A stretch of DNA of 35,193 nucleotides from Bacillus sp. J33. GTDB taxonomy: Bacteria > Bacillota > Bacilli > Bacillales > Cytobacillaceae. The stretch is from assembly GCF_000518885.1 (NCBI RefSeq), contig NZ_JAEL01000056.1, forward strand, positions 1 to 35,193, read 5' to 3'. Below, piece after piece: positions 1 to 6,012 of this stretch. Both the position numbers and the translations under genes were made by a program. Under the pieces are notes generated by a model. It saw only the letters and a list, made by a program, of their open reading frames with translations. It did not search any database and was not told the origin of the DNA. Each line of letters starts with the position of its first letter. Within the stretch, counting starts at the first letter, position 1.

Positions 1-450
1 GATTAAAGAGATCGACAAAGACACATACGTAATTCCATTTTTGATTGACTCTTACGTATGTCAAATCGCTTACGATTGCTGTCATTTCTTTTTCCTGGCT
101 GAACTCACGCTTCAGTTCGTTTTTCTGTTCGGATTCATTACAGGATTTCGCATGTGGCTTAAATTGAGCTACTGTATATGAAGACACAAGACCCTGCTCC
201 TGCATAATGCGCCCAATTCTTCTTCTTGAAACGATGAGACCGCGTTTCTTTAATTCTATTTTGATTTTACGTGTCCCATAATTTTGACGGCTGGCATGAA
301 AAATGTCGATTACATCGGAGGTAATATTATCCTCTGGGTTTCTTTCTTTTGCTTCATAATAATAGCTGCTTCTAGGGATTTGTAGGACTTTGCACATTGC
401 TGATATCGAGTATTTGTTTTGGTTATTCTTGATTACATTTACTTTCGTCC
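1..450 (-). CDS. IS3-family transposase OrfB, partial (C-terminus outside window)
   Basis: Reading leftwards from about 436, the open frame starts VIKNNQNKYSIS, then has IPRSSYYYEAKERNP, RQNYGTRKIKIELKKRG, RRIGRIMQEQGL and SDLTYVRVNQKWNYV. These are the HTH_21 segment and the start of the DDE (rve) integrase core typical of IS3/IS150 OrfB. The first catalytic Asp is probably in SDLTYV. No good ATG lies at the start and the frame is -1 to orfA, so the active transposase is probably an OrfAB fusion made by ribosomal frameshifting near the AAAG at the end of orfA (family knowledge; not provable here). The rest runs off the left edge. Confidence 0.85.
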
Positions 451-723
451 TAGTATCAGCGCGGCTTGCTTTAAAATGTCATTTTCCATTTCTAGTTGCT
501 TGTTTCTCTTACGGAGTTCAATCAGTTCCGTTTGTTCACCTGTTAAATTGTCTTTTTCCTTAAAAGAACCAGAGTTCTGACTCTGATTCACCCACTTATC
601 AAATGATGAAGGAGTAAGGTCATACTCACGAATAATCTCTTTTCTTGGTTTCCCATTTTGGTACAACTGCACGATCTGTTGTTTGAAATCTTCAGTAAAT
701 GTTCGCCGTTCTCTTTTGGCCAT
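439..723 (-). CDS. IS3-family transposase OrfA (helix-turn-helix subunit)
   Basis: This 94-residue protein binds the ends of the insertion sequence. It begins MAKRERRTFTEDFKQQIVQL, the standard HTH_Tnp_1 start, and has a helix-turn-helix at about residues 10-50 (KEIIREYDLTPSSFDKW). A leucine-zipper-like coiled coil follows at about 60-92 (ELIELRKRNKQLEMENDILK). The length is normal for OrfA of the IS3/IS150 group. The C-terminus overlaps the start of orfB. Nothing in it looks broken. Confidence 0.93.
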   Translation of the reverse strand: MAKRERRTFTEDFKQQIVQLYQNGKPRKEIIREYDLTPSSFDKWVNQSQNSGSFKEKDNLTGEQTELIELRKRNKQLEMENDILKQAALILGRK

Positions 724-811
724 GTAGATTCTCCTCTAATGTGTTATCTGTAGTCTACTTGACCTTAAAAATTCTGTCCAACTAAGTGTAGCCTGTTCAA
801 AAACGTTGATT

Positions 812-908
812 TGGCGGGACCGCCTGGGAATCGAACCCAGCTGACCACACACGGTGGTCACAAGCGGTTTTGAAGACCGTGGAGGGCACCAGCACCCCAA
901 TCAGCCCC
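812..908 (-). tRNA. selC: tRNA-Sec (anticodon UCA), selenocysteine tRNA
   Basis: On the minus strand this 97-nt gene folds as a class II tRNA with an anticodon loop CUUCAAA (anticodon UCA, reading UGA). It has a 6-bp D stem closed by a 4-nt loop (CUGG), a long variable arm (GUGACCACC…GGUCAGC), a standard T arm with GGUUCGAUUCC, and an encoded 3' CCA. These are tRNA-Sec hallmarks. The acceptor stem has seven pairs including two wobbles, and the eighth position is an A·G mismatch. It accepts serine, which SelA converts to selenocysteine. Its own promoter lies just upstream and an IS3 element just downstream. Confidence 0.95.
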
Positions 909-923
909 GTAAAGACTCTTCTT

Positions 924-952
924 ATTATAAGGGCAAAAACAGCTGCTTTCAA
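924..952 (-). promoter_or_regulatory. SigA promoter of selC
   Basis: On the minus strand TTGAAA (952-947) and a perfect TATAAT (929-924) are separated by 17 bp, putting the start within about 10 nt of the tRNA 5' end. Confidence 0.75.
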
Positions 953-969
953 GACTAATGCTTACTTTC

Positions 970-998
970 TTGTCGAAAAGGTGGACAAGGATTATAAT
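970..998 (+). promoter_or_regulatory. SigA promoter of yneK, with a Spo0A-box-like match over the -35
   Basis: TTGTCG (970-975), 17 bp, then TATAAT (993-998). The -35 overlaps TGTCGAA, the core of the Spo0A box, so phosphorylated Spo0A could act here. That is an inference from a 7-bp match. Confidence 0.6.
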
Positions 999-1031
999 AG
1001 GGACAGGAAAATATGTTTGTAGGTGAAGGAA

Positions 1032-1460
1032 ATGCAACTTGAAGGCTGGTTTTTGTGGTTTATTTTATTCTGGGTTGTGATTCTGGTTTCGTTTTTTGCA
1101 ATCGGCGGCTTTTTTATGTTCCGGAAGTTTTTGAAACGGATGCCGAAAGAGGATGGCAAATCGGATTTGGATTGGGAAGAGCATTATGTGAACGAGACGC
1201 GCCACCTTTGGCAGCAGGAGGAGAAGGATTTGCTGGAGGATCTGGTAAGCCCGGTTCCTGAGCTGTTCAGGGATGTTGCAAGAATGAAGATTGCCGGGAA
1301 GATTGGCGAGCTTGCCTTAAAGGAAAAGGCAACAAAGATTGACCAGGACCTTTTGATTCGGGGATATATCTTAGCAACTCCAAAACGGGATCACAAATTC
1401 CTGCGCAAAAAATTAACAGAGAAGCAGATAAGTATGACGCCATATGAGCATCTGTTTTAG
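1032..1460 (+). CDS. yneK: YneK-like membrane protein (DUF2621)
   Basis: A 142-residue protein with one N-terminal membrane helix (about residues 5-30, GWFLWFILFWVVILVSFF) followed by a charged cytoplasmic part. It resembles B. subtilis YneK, and the location beside ccdC matches B. subtilis. Its function is not known. A GTG at 1023 is in frame, but AGGTG at 1021-1025 stands 6 nt before the ATG at 1032, so I take the ATG. It converges on the ccd genes and has its own promoter and terminator. Confidence 0.85.
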   Translation: MQLEGWFLWFILFWVVILVSFFAIGGFFMFRKFLKRMPKEDGKSDLDWEEHYVNETRHLWQQEEKDLLEDLVSPVPELFRDVARMKIAGKIGELALKEKATKIDQDLLIRGYILATPKRDHKFLRKKLTEKQISMTPYEHLF

Positions 1461-1489
1461 GCCATTTCGGGTAACCGAAATGGTTTTTT
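1461..1489 (+). terminator. Rho-independent terminator of yneK
   Basis: Nine-bp perfect stem (CCATTTCGG / CCGAAATGG) with a 4-nt loop, followed by six T, directly after the yneK stop. Confidence 0.9.
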
Positions 1490-1530
1490 ATTTACAAAGT
1501 ATGAAAGCTTATTGATGATATTGGCACCTG

Positions 1531-1734
1531 TATTATTAAAGCAGAAGGCGCGAGATCCTCGAAAATTTATTCGCATTTTCTTACGACGAAGTATTTACTC
1601 AAGGATGATAATTCAACGTCCTGCGGGAAGCGCAAGTCAAAGAGAGCCCCCCAGGCGCGGATACGCTGAGCAGAGGCTCCCGGACCGCCCGCAGTTCGCT
1701 GAGCGCCTTCAGCAGAAATCAACAGGCCAATGCG
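1531..1734 (+). repeat. Bacillus intergenic repeat, family 1, copy A (interrupted)
   Basis: GC-rich repeat running from GCAGAAGGCGCGAGA through CCTGCGGGAAGC, CAAGTCAAAGAGAG, GAGGCTCCC to AGCAGAAATCAACAGGCC. Copies B (3941-4079) and C (20601-20728, inverted) share this order. Copy A carries about 60 AT-rich bases (about 1556-1618) where the others read straight from GAGACT into CCTGCGGG. With these bases it fills most of the 1490-1739 gap. The 90-codon open frame across it is not a gene. Confidence 0.75.
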
Positions 1735-1739
1735 TAAGT

Positions 1740-1771
1740 AAAAAAGCTACCGAACCCATGCCCGGCAGCTT
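1740..1771 (-). terminator. Rho-independent terminator of ccdC
   Basis: On the minus strand AAGCTGCCG…CGGTAGCTT pairs and is followed by six T, starting just after the ccdC stop. Confidence 0.85.
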
Positions 1772-1776
1772 CCATC

Positions 1777-2268
1777 TTATATAGTCGTCTTCGGATTCCC
1801 CGCTCCATACAATTCCTGATGCAGCTTGCGATAATTCAAATACATCGCAATCCTCCAAGGCACAATCATGGAAAAAGCAAGTATCCAGAACATGCCGCTC
1901 AGTTCTCCATAGTCGATCGTGGAGCTGAGGACCAATTTTCCGATAATCCGAATCACAAGCAATCCTATTAGGATAAAAGCAAATGCTTTAGAACGCTTTA
2001 GGTAGATTTCGTTGTCCCTGATTTCAAAGGAAGATGTTTTAATCAGCAGGATGGAAAACAGCATTCCCACTGTAGCAGCTTCCAGTATCTCCATTGGAGT
2101 TACGCGGAAATATGGGAAGACAAACATGAGCGCACCTGTGCTCATGAAAATCGGCGGCAAGATGATTTTCTTGGCGGAAGCCGGCTTTTTGGCTGCCTTC
2201 ATGCGGATGAACATCGCGAAGATTGCCATAAAAACGGCACCGATTGATGAAATTAATACAAAGTCCAT
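1777..2268 (-). CDS. ccdC: CcdC (YneJ), membrane protein linked to cytochrome c biogenesis
   Basis: A 163-residue polytopic membrane protein with about five hydrophobic segments (about residues 3-20, 37-52, 63-78, 95-115 and 125-145). It resembles B. subtilis CcdC/YneJ (DUF1453), encoded downstream of ccdA and yneI as here. Family knowledge: CcdA moves reducing equivalents across the membrane for cytochrome c maturation; B. subtilis CcdC is not essential for this and its exact role is unknown. A strong terminator precedes it (2356-2420), so it is probably expressed partly on its own. Confidence 0.85.
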   Translation of the reverse strand: MDFVLISSIGAVFMAIFAMFIRMKAAKKPASAKKIILPPIFMSTGALMFVFPYFRVTPMEILEAATVGMLFSILLIKTSSFEIRDNEIYLKRSKAFAFILIGLLVIRIIGKLVLSSTIDYGELSGMFWILAFSMIVPWRIAMYLNYRKLHQELYGAGNPKTTI

Positions 2269-2355
2269 TCGATTTCATCCTCTATTTCATTAGATTCCTC
2301 TACCTATTATATCTTAATGGGCTTGATTTAGGTACACTTAAGGCAATTTGTTCAT

Positions 2356-2420
2356 ATAAAAAAGCTAACTCCATCTGATACCCGGACACATCCTTATGTC
2401 CAGGGTACCTGAGTCAGCTT
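2356..2420 (-). terminator. Rho-independent terminator of yneI
   Basis: Minus-strand long hairpin: AAGCTGACTCAGGTACCC pairs imperfectly with GGGTATCAGATGGAGTTAGC and six T follow. It lies between yneI and ccdC. Confidence 0.85.
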
Positions 2421-2421
2421 C

Positions 2422-2781
2422 TTAGCTTAATACCCGATTAACCGCTTCCAGTACTCGGCCTTCATCAAAAGGCTTAACAATAAAGTCCTTTGCGCCTGCT
2501 TCAATGGACTCGACCACTACCTTCTGCTGGCCCATCGCAGAGCACATGATGACTTTTGCGCTTGGATTTTTCTTTTTTATTTCCTTCATGGCATCCAGTC
2601 CGCTCATTTCAGGCATAGTGATATCCATCATGACGAGATCCGGCTGCAGATTTCCATACAGTTCTACGGCTTCCCTGCCGTTCTCCCCTTCTCCCACTAT
2701 CTCATGGCCGGCTTTTTTTAAAATCGTGCCAAGAGTGACTCTCATAAACTTTGCATCATCGACTAATAAAATTCTTCCCAC
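2422..2781 (-). CDS. yneI: YneI (CcdB), single-domain CheY-like response regulator
   Basis: A 119-residue stand-alone receiver domain. The acid pocket is D8-D9, the phospho-acceptor is D53 (MMDITMP), the switch Ser is in MCSAMG and the conserved Lys is in VKPF. There is no output domain. I chose the GTG at 2781 because AAGGGGG precedes it with about 7 nt spacing and MGRILLVDD fits the family; the longer frame from GTG 2799 would start inside that ribosome site. It resembles B. subtilis YneI, encoded between ccdA and ccdC. The partner kinase is unknown. Confidence 0.9.
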   Translation of the reverse strand: MGRILLVDDAKFMRVTLGTILKKAGHEIVGEGENGREAVELYGNLQPDLVMMDITMPEMSGLDAMKEIKKKNPSAKVIMCSAMGQQKVVVESIEAGAKDFIVKPFDEGRVLEAVNRVLS

Positions 2782-2820
2782 CGCTTTTCCCCCTTGCACT
2801 GCATTGGAACCCTTATCTCT

Positions 2821-2826
2821 ATTATA
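2821..2826 (-). promoter_or_regulatory. Candidate -10 of the yneI promoter
   Basis: A perfect TATAAT on the minus strand about 40 bp before the yneI start. No convincing -35 lies at the right distance. The terminators upstream mean yneI needs a promoter here. Confidence 0.4.
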
Positions 2827-2882
2827 CTTCTATCATAGTAAAAAATACCCAAAAAGCCAACTATAAAAAACTATCATCTAGC

Positions 2883-2917
2883 AAAAATGGATGATTTCCA
2901 TATAAATACAATCATCC
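2883..2917 (-). terminator. Second hairpin with T run downstream of ccdA
   Basis: On the minus strand GGATGATT and AATCATCC form an 8-bp perfect stem with a 13-nt loop, followed by ATTTTTGC. It may back up the ccdA terminator. Confidence 0.45.
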
Positions 2918-3020
2918 ACGCTGAAAGAACACATCTTACAATATAGCGAAATATCAGATAAATTTCAATTTAAAGAATACGACAAATTTCGACCGATCCC
3001 TAGCCCTTTTTACTTATATC

Positions 3021-3056
3021 AAAAAAGCAGCACATTCGCAATATGAATGTGCTGCT
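3021..3056 (-). terminator. Rho-independent terminator of ccdA
   Basis: Perfect 12-bp stem AGCAGCACATTC / GAATGTGCTGCT followed on the minus strand by six T. Confidence 0.92.
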
Positions 3057-3061
3057 TCATT

Positions 3062-3769
3062 TTAAAAACCCATAAACCCGCCGAATAACGGAGATAAAAC
3101 CGCGATGATTTTTGTCATCCAGTCAAAGAACAGGACAACACCCATGATCATCATTAACACGCCGCCGATTTTCATAATCTTGGCGCTGTTTCGCTTGATC
3201 CACTGCATTCTTCCAATAAAGAATGAAAGAACAAAGAATGGAATAGCAAATCCAAGAATATAAGCAATCATATAAACCATTGCTGAGTTTGGATTTGTTA
3301 CAGCTAATGACCACACAGCTCCCAGGATGGGGCCGGTACAAGGAGTCCAGCCAGCTGCGAAAGCCATGCCAATTAGCGTTGATCCAAGAAGACCTGATGG
3401 ACGGTTCTTGAATTCAAAACGCCTTTCCTTCATTAGAAATTCCGGTTTAATAACACCCACAATCAATAATCCAAAGAAGAAGACAAAAATGGCTCCGATT
3501 TGCCTGATTAAGTCCTGGTATTGATAGAAAAACTGGCCGAGCAAGGTTGTGCCAAACCCAATTGCAATAAAGATCGCTGAAAAACCAAGCAGGAAGAATA
3601 ATGTATGCAGCATGCTCCGCCTTTGCAGCATCGCATTCTCTTCTTTAATCTCCCCTACTGACATTCCTGTAATATAAGATAAGAACGCTGGATATAATGG
3701 CAGGCAGCAAGGAGAAACAAAACTTAAGAAACCTGCTCCTAACGCAATAAATACATTTAAATCCGTCAT
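3062..3769 (-). CDS. ccdA: CcdA, thiol-disulfide membrane transporter for cytochrome c maturation
   Basis: A 235-residue, six-helix membrane protein of the DsbD/CcdA family. It carries the two conserved Cys-Pro signatures, SPCCLP (C21-C22) and TPCTGP, whose cysteines pass electrons from thioredoxin in the cytoplasm to extracytoplasmic thioredoxin-like proteins. Family roles are keeping apocytochrome c haem sites reduced and helping spore synthesis. The start is the ATG at 3769, which has AGGAG 8 nt upstream; the GTG at 3775 is only 2 nt from that site. A terminator separates it from yneI and ccdC. Confidence 0.95.
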   Translation of the reverse strand: MTDLNVFIALGAGFLSFVSPCCLPLYPAFLSYITGMSVGEIKEENAMLQRRSMLHTLFFLLGFSAIFIAIGFGTTLLGQFFYQYQDLIRQIGAIFVFFFGLLIVGVIKPEFLMKERRFEFKNRPSGLLGSTLIGMAFAAGWTPCTGPILGAVWSLAVTNPNSAMVYMIAYILGFAIPFFVLSFFIGRMQWIKRNSAKIMKIGGVLMMIMGVVLFFDWMTKIIAVLSPLFGGFMGF

Positions 3770-3940
3770 AGTCACAACTCCTGATACACATTCGTTCCTA
3801 TTTATTCTAACAAATCCCTATTTGAAAAGATATTGGATAGAATGTGAACGTTTTGTGTCCTAATTAATACTCCTATAAGTATACTGTTGAATTAGATTTT
3901 TTAAATAGCTGTATTAAAGCAATGTTGATTTATAGCACCC

Positions 3941-4079
3941 TGTTGATTGAAGCAGAAGGCAAGAGACTCCTGCGGGAGAAGCAAGTCAAAGAGAGAGCCC
4001 GCTAACGCGAAAGCGACGAGGAGGCTCCCTGACCGCCCACGGAAAGCGAGTACTGGAGCGGAGATTAGCAGGCCTATGT
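3941..4079 (+). repeat. Bacillus intergenic repeat, family 1, copy B
   Basis: About 139 bp: TGTTGATTGAAGCAGAAGGC, GAGACTCCTGCGGGAGAAGC, AAGTCAAAGAGAGAGCCC, GAGGAGGCTCCCTGACCGCC, then CGGAAAGCGAG and GGAGCGGAGATTAGCA. The ends are roughly complementary and the middle has paired GC blocks, so it could fold as RNA. The rest of the 3770-4378 gap is AT-rich DNA carrying the promoter of the Spo0E-like gene; I see no other gene there. Confidence 0.8.
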
Positions 4080-4236
4080 AACAGAGACAATATATCCTAA
4101 ATTTATAAGCCCCACTGAAACTCCCTTACATCTCTGGAAAAAATCCCTAAACAAGCCTATAATAAACAATATTAACTTTCAACATAAAACATGTTTTTTT
4201 AATGTAAATGTTATTAAAGTTTAAAAGAAGTTTCTT

Positions 4237-4276
4237 TTGAATTAATTACCATAATTCGATATACTATAGTATATCT
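4237..4276 (+). promoter_or_regulatory. Promoter of the spo0E-like gene with an 18-bp palindromic operator
   Basis: TTGAAT (4237-4242), 17 bp, TATACT (4260-4265). The -10 lies inside GATATACTATAGTATATC (4259-4276), a perfect 18-bp palindrome that would suit a dimeric repressor. The regulator is not identified. Confidence 0.6.
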
Positions 4277-4378
4277 TAACAAATTCTGTTATTATCTTTC
4301 AGCATTTAACATGGAACATAATTGGCAGCTGAATTGTACATAATGTAACGAGAAACCACCAGAGAGGAATTATTGGCC

Positions 4379-4549
4379 ATGTGTAAACAAGAACTGCTTA
4401 CATTGATTGAACAGAAGAGAACAGAATTAATTAAAGTGGCCATGAAAAGCGGCTTAAACTCTTCGGCGGCAATCCGGTACAGTCAGGAACTTGATGCCCT
4501 ATTAAATGAATACAATCGTACCTTTATAAAAAAAGTGCAGACACAATAA
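4379..4549 (+). CDS. Spo0E-like aspartyl-phosphate phosphatase
   Basis: A 56-residue protein, MCKQELLTLIEQKRTEL…SSAAIRYSQELDALLNEYNR. It has the Spo0E-family signature SQELD, whose Asp is needed to dephosphorylate Spo0A~P, set in a two-helix hairpin. Length fits the short YnzD/YisI-type members. By family, removal of phosphate from Spo0A~P delays sporulation. GAGAGG stands 11 nt before the ATG, a little far. The gene is monocistronic, with its own promoter and terminator. Confidence 0.88.
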   Translation: MCKQELLTLIEQKRTELIKVAMKSGLNSSAAIRYSQELDALLNEYNRTFIKKVQTQ

Positions 4550-4603
4550 TAAACTTTTCCGCTATGCCAATCACTTCAATAAACGATTCGCAATAGCAAG
4601 AAG

Positions 4604-4638
4604 AAAGCTCGCCACATGATGGCGAGCTTTTCTTTTTC
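4604..4638 (+). terminator. Rho-independent terminator of the spo0E-like gene
   Basis: Perfect 11-bp stem AAAGCTCGCCA / TGGCGAGCTTT with T-rich tail. It also stands downstream of the converging lrp gene and could serve both. Confidence 0.88.
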
Positions 4639-4681
4639 CCTTGGACCGCTTCCTGATAAATAACACTTGTCATGGAGCAAA

Positions 4682-5092
4682 CTATTTATTAATCACAATC
4701 GTCAATTTATAGTTCGCATGCTTATTCAAGTCTATCAAAAATTGATCCAGCCGTTCATTGGATGGAAATTTGCATTCAAGAAGATAACAGCCATCACCGC
4801 TGATTTTATAGTTATTGATTATGTATTCTGCCTGTTCCTTTATATAAGTTAAATAAGGTCGGTGATCAGGGCTTTGTGTATAGATATTGATGAAAGCATG
4901 GATAGAATATCCAAGCTTTGCTTGATTCAATTTAATGGTATATCCCTCAATAATGCCATGATCCTCTAATTTTTCCACTCGGGCTGCTGCTGCCTGCCCA
5001 GTCAAATGGACTTTCTCACCCAATTCCTTCATTGTTATACGGCTGTTCTCTGAGAGGACTACCAAGATTCGCCGATCCGTGTTATCTAACAT
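4682..5092 (-). CDS. Lrp/AsnC-family transcriptional regulator
   Basis: A 136-residue regulator with an N-terminal winged HTH (about residues 4-50, DNTDRRILVVLSENSRIT…GQAAAARVEKLEDHGIIEG) and a C-terminal RAM ligand-binding domain (about 65-136). The ATG at 5092 has AAAGGAG 8 nt upstream; an upstream in-frame ATG lies before that site. It is divergent from the MBL-fold hydrolase at 5211, so it may control that gene as well as itself. The effector is unknown, though amino acids are usual in the family. Confidence 0.92.
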   Translation of the reverse strand: MLDNTDRRILVVLSENSRITMKELGEKVHLTGQAAAARVEKLEDHGIIEGYTIKLNQAKLGYSIHAFINIYTQSPDHRPYLTYIKEQAEYIINNYKISGDGCYLLECKFPSNERLDQFLIDLNKHANYKLTIVINK

Positions 5093-5210
5093 GTATTCAA
5101 CTCCTTTCATAAATCAAGTCAAACGGCAAAAAGACTTGATTTATTCTATGTAATTGTCAATTGGTCATAGTATAAACTATATGTAAATCCAAGAAAAGGA
5201 GTTAATAACT

Positions 5211-5969
5211 ATGAATTTACAACATATACGTAATGCAACACTAGTTGTCCAATATGCAGGGAAAAAGTTTTTAATTGACCCCTTTTTGGCAGATAAGGGG
5301 ACTTACCCGCCATTCCCCAATTCATTAAGGCAAGACCAGAATAATCCTTTAGTGGAATTGCCAATATCCATTGATAACATAATTGCTAATATAGATGCTG
5401 TCATTTTAACACACTTGCATTTAGATCACTGGGATGATACAGCCAAAGGTGCGCTGCCTAAGGATATAAAAATGTTTGTGCAAAATGAAGAAGATGCTAG
5501 AGAAGTTAAAAAGGACGGCTTTCAAAATGTAGAAGTTTTACAGGAAGATTCAGTCTTTGAAGATATTCAGCTAATCAAAACCAAAGGGGAGCATGGAAGA
5601 GGAGAAATATTAAAACTAGCTGGTCAAGTTTGTGGTGTTGTCTTTAAACACCCGAATGAAAAAACTCTATATGTGGCTGGGGATACAGTTTGGTACGAAG
5701 CTGTTCGGGAAACTATTAAAACACACAAACCAGAAATAATTGTCGTAAATGGCGGGGATAATCAATTCCATGAAGGCGGTTCCCTCGTCATGGGAAAAGA
5801 GGATATCTATGAAGTGTGCAACGCTGCCCCTAACGCCAGGATTATTTCTGTCCATATGGAAGCCGTCAATCATTGGACATTATCAAGGGAAGAATTAAAG
5901 AGCTTTATAAATGAAAAAGGAATTTCTACTGTTTTAATCCCGGATGATGGAGAATCATATTCGTTTTAA
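5211..5969 (+). CDS. MBL-fold metal-dependent hydrolase (UlaG-like)
   Basis: A 252-residue metallo-beta-lactamase-fold enzyme. The metal-binding motif is THLHLDHWD (H68, H70, D72, H73). Further likely ligands are GEHGRG (about 128), the Asp of YVAGDTVWY (about 158) and the His of ISVHMEAVNHW (about 220). It is closest in layout to the UlaG-like/YtkL group that hydrolyses lactones and related esters; the substrate cannot be told. AAAGGAG stands 9 nt before the ATG. Transcribed divergently from the Lrp-family gene, which may regulate it. Confidence 0.85.
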   Translation: MNLQHIRNATLVVQYAGKKFLIDPFLADKGTYPPFPNSLRQDQNNPLVELPISIDNIIANIDAVILTHLHLDHWDDTAKGALPKDIKMFVQNEEDAREVKKDGFQNVEVLQEDSVFEDIQLIKTKGEHGRGEILKLAGQVCGVVFKHPNEKTLYVAGDTVWYEAVRETIKTHKPEIIVVNGGDNQFHEGGSLVMGKEDIYEVCNAAPNARIISVHMEAVNHWTLSREELKSFINEKGISTVLIPDDGESYSF

Positions 5970-5973
5970 GATA

Positions 5974-6006
5974 GAAAAGACGTGTGAGCACTCACACGTC
6001 TTTTCC
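5974..6006. terminator. Bidirectional terminator between the MBL hydrolase and ABC genes
   Basis: GAAAAGACGTGTGAG / CTCACACGTCTTTTC, a nearly perfect long stem with a 2-nt loop; A and T flanks allow use on both strands. Confidence 0.9.
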
Positions 6007-6012
6007 GATTTA

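Larger units (their letters stand above)
1..780 (-). mobile_element. IS3-family insertion sequence, right part (left end outside window)
   Basis: The stretch holds orfA and the 5' part of orfB of an IS3-family element, transcribed leftwards. OrfA and OrfB overlap in the -1 register, as is usual for this family. The outer end is placed at about 780 because the sequence there ends in CA (…tctgtcca), matching the TG…CA termini of IS3 elements. The other inverted repeat lies outside the window, so this boundary is an inference. The element sits about 30 bp beyond the 3' end of the selenocysteine tRNA gene. Confidence 0.8.

Noticed and set aside
1512-1784. 90-codon open frame on the plus strand
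   Set aside because: It runs across an intergenic repeat and the ccdC terminator, has no ribosome site, and its product (Arg- and Pro-rich) matches no family I know.
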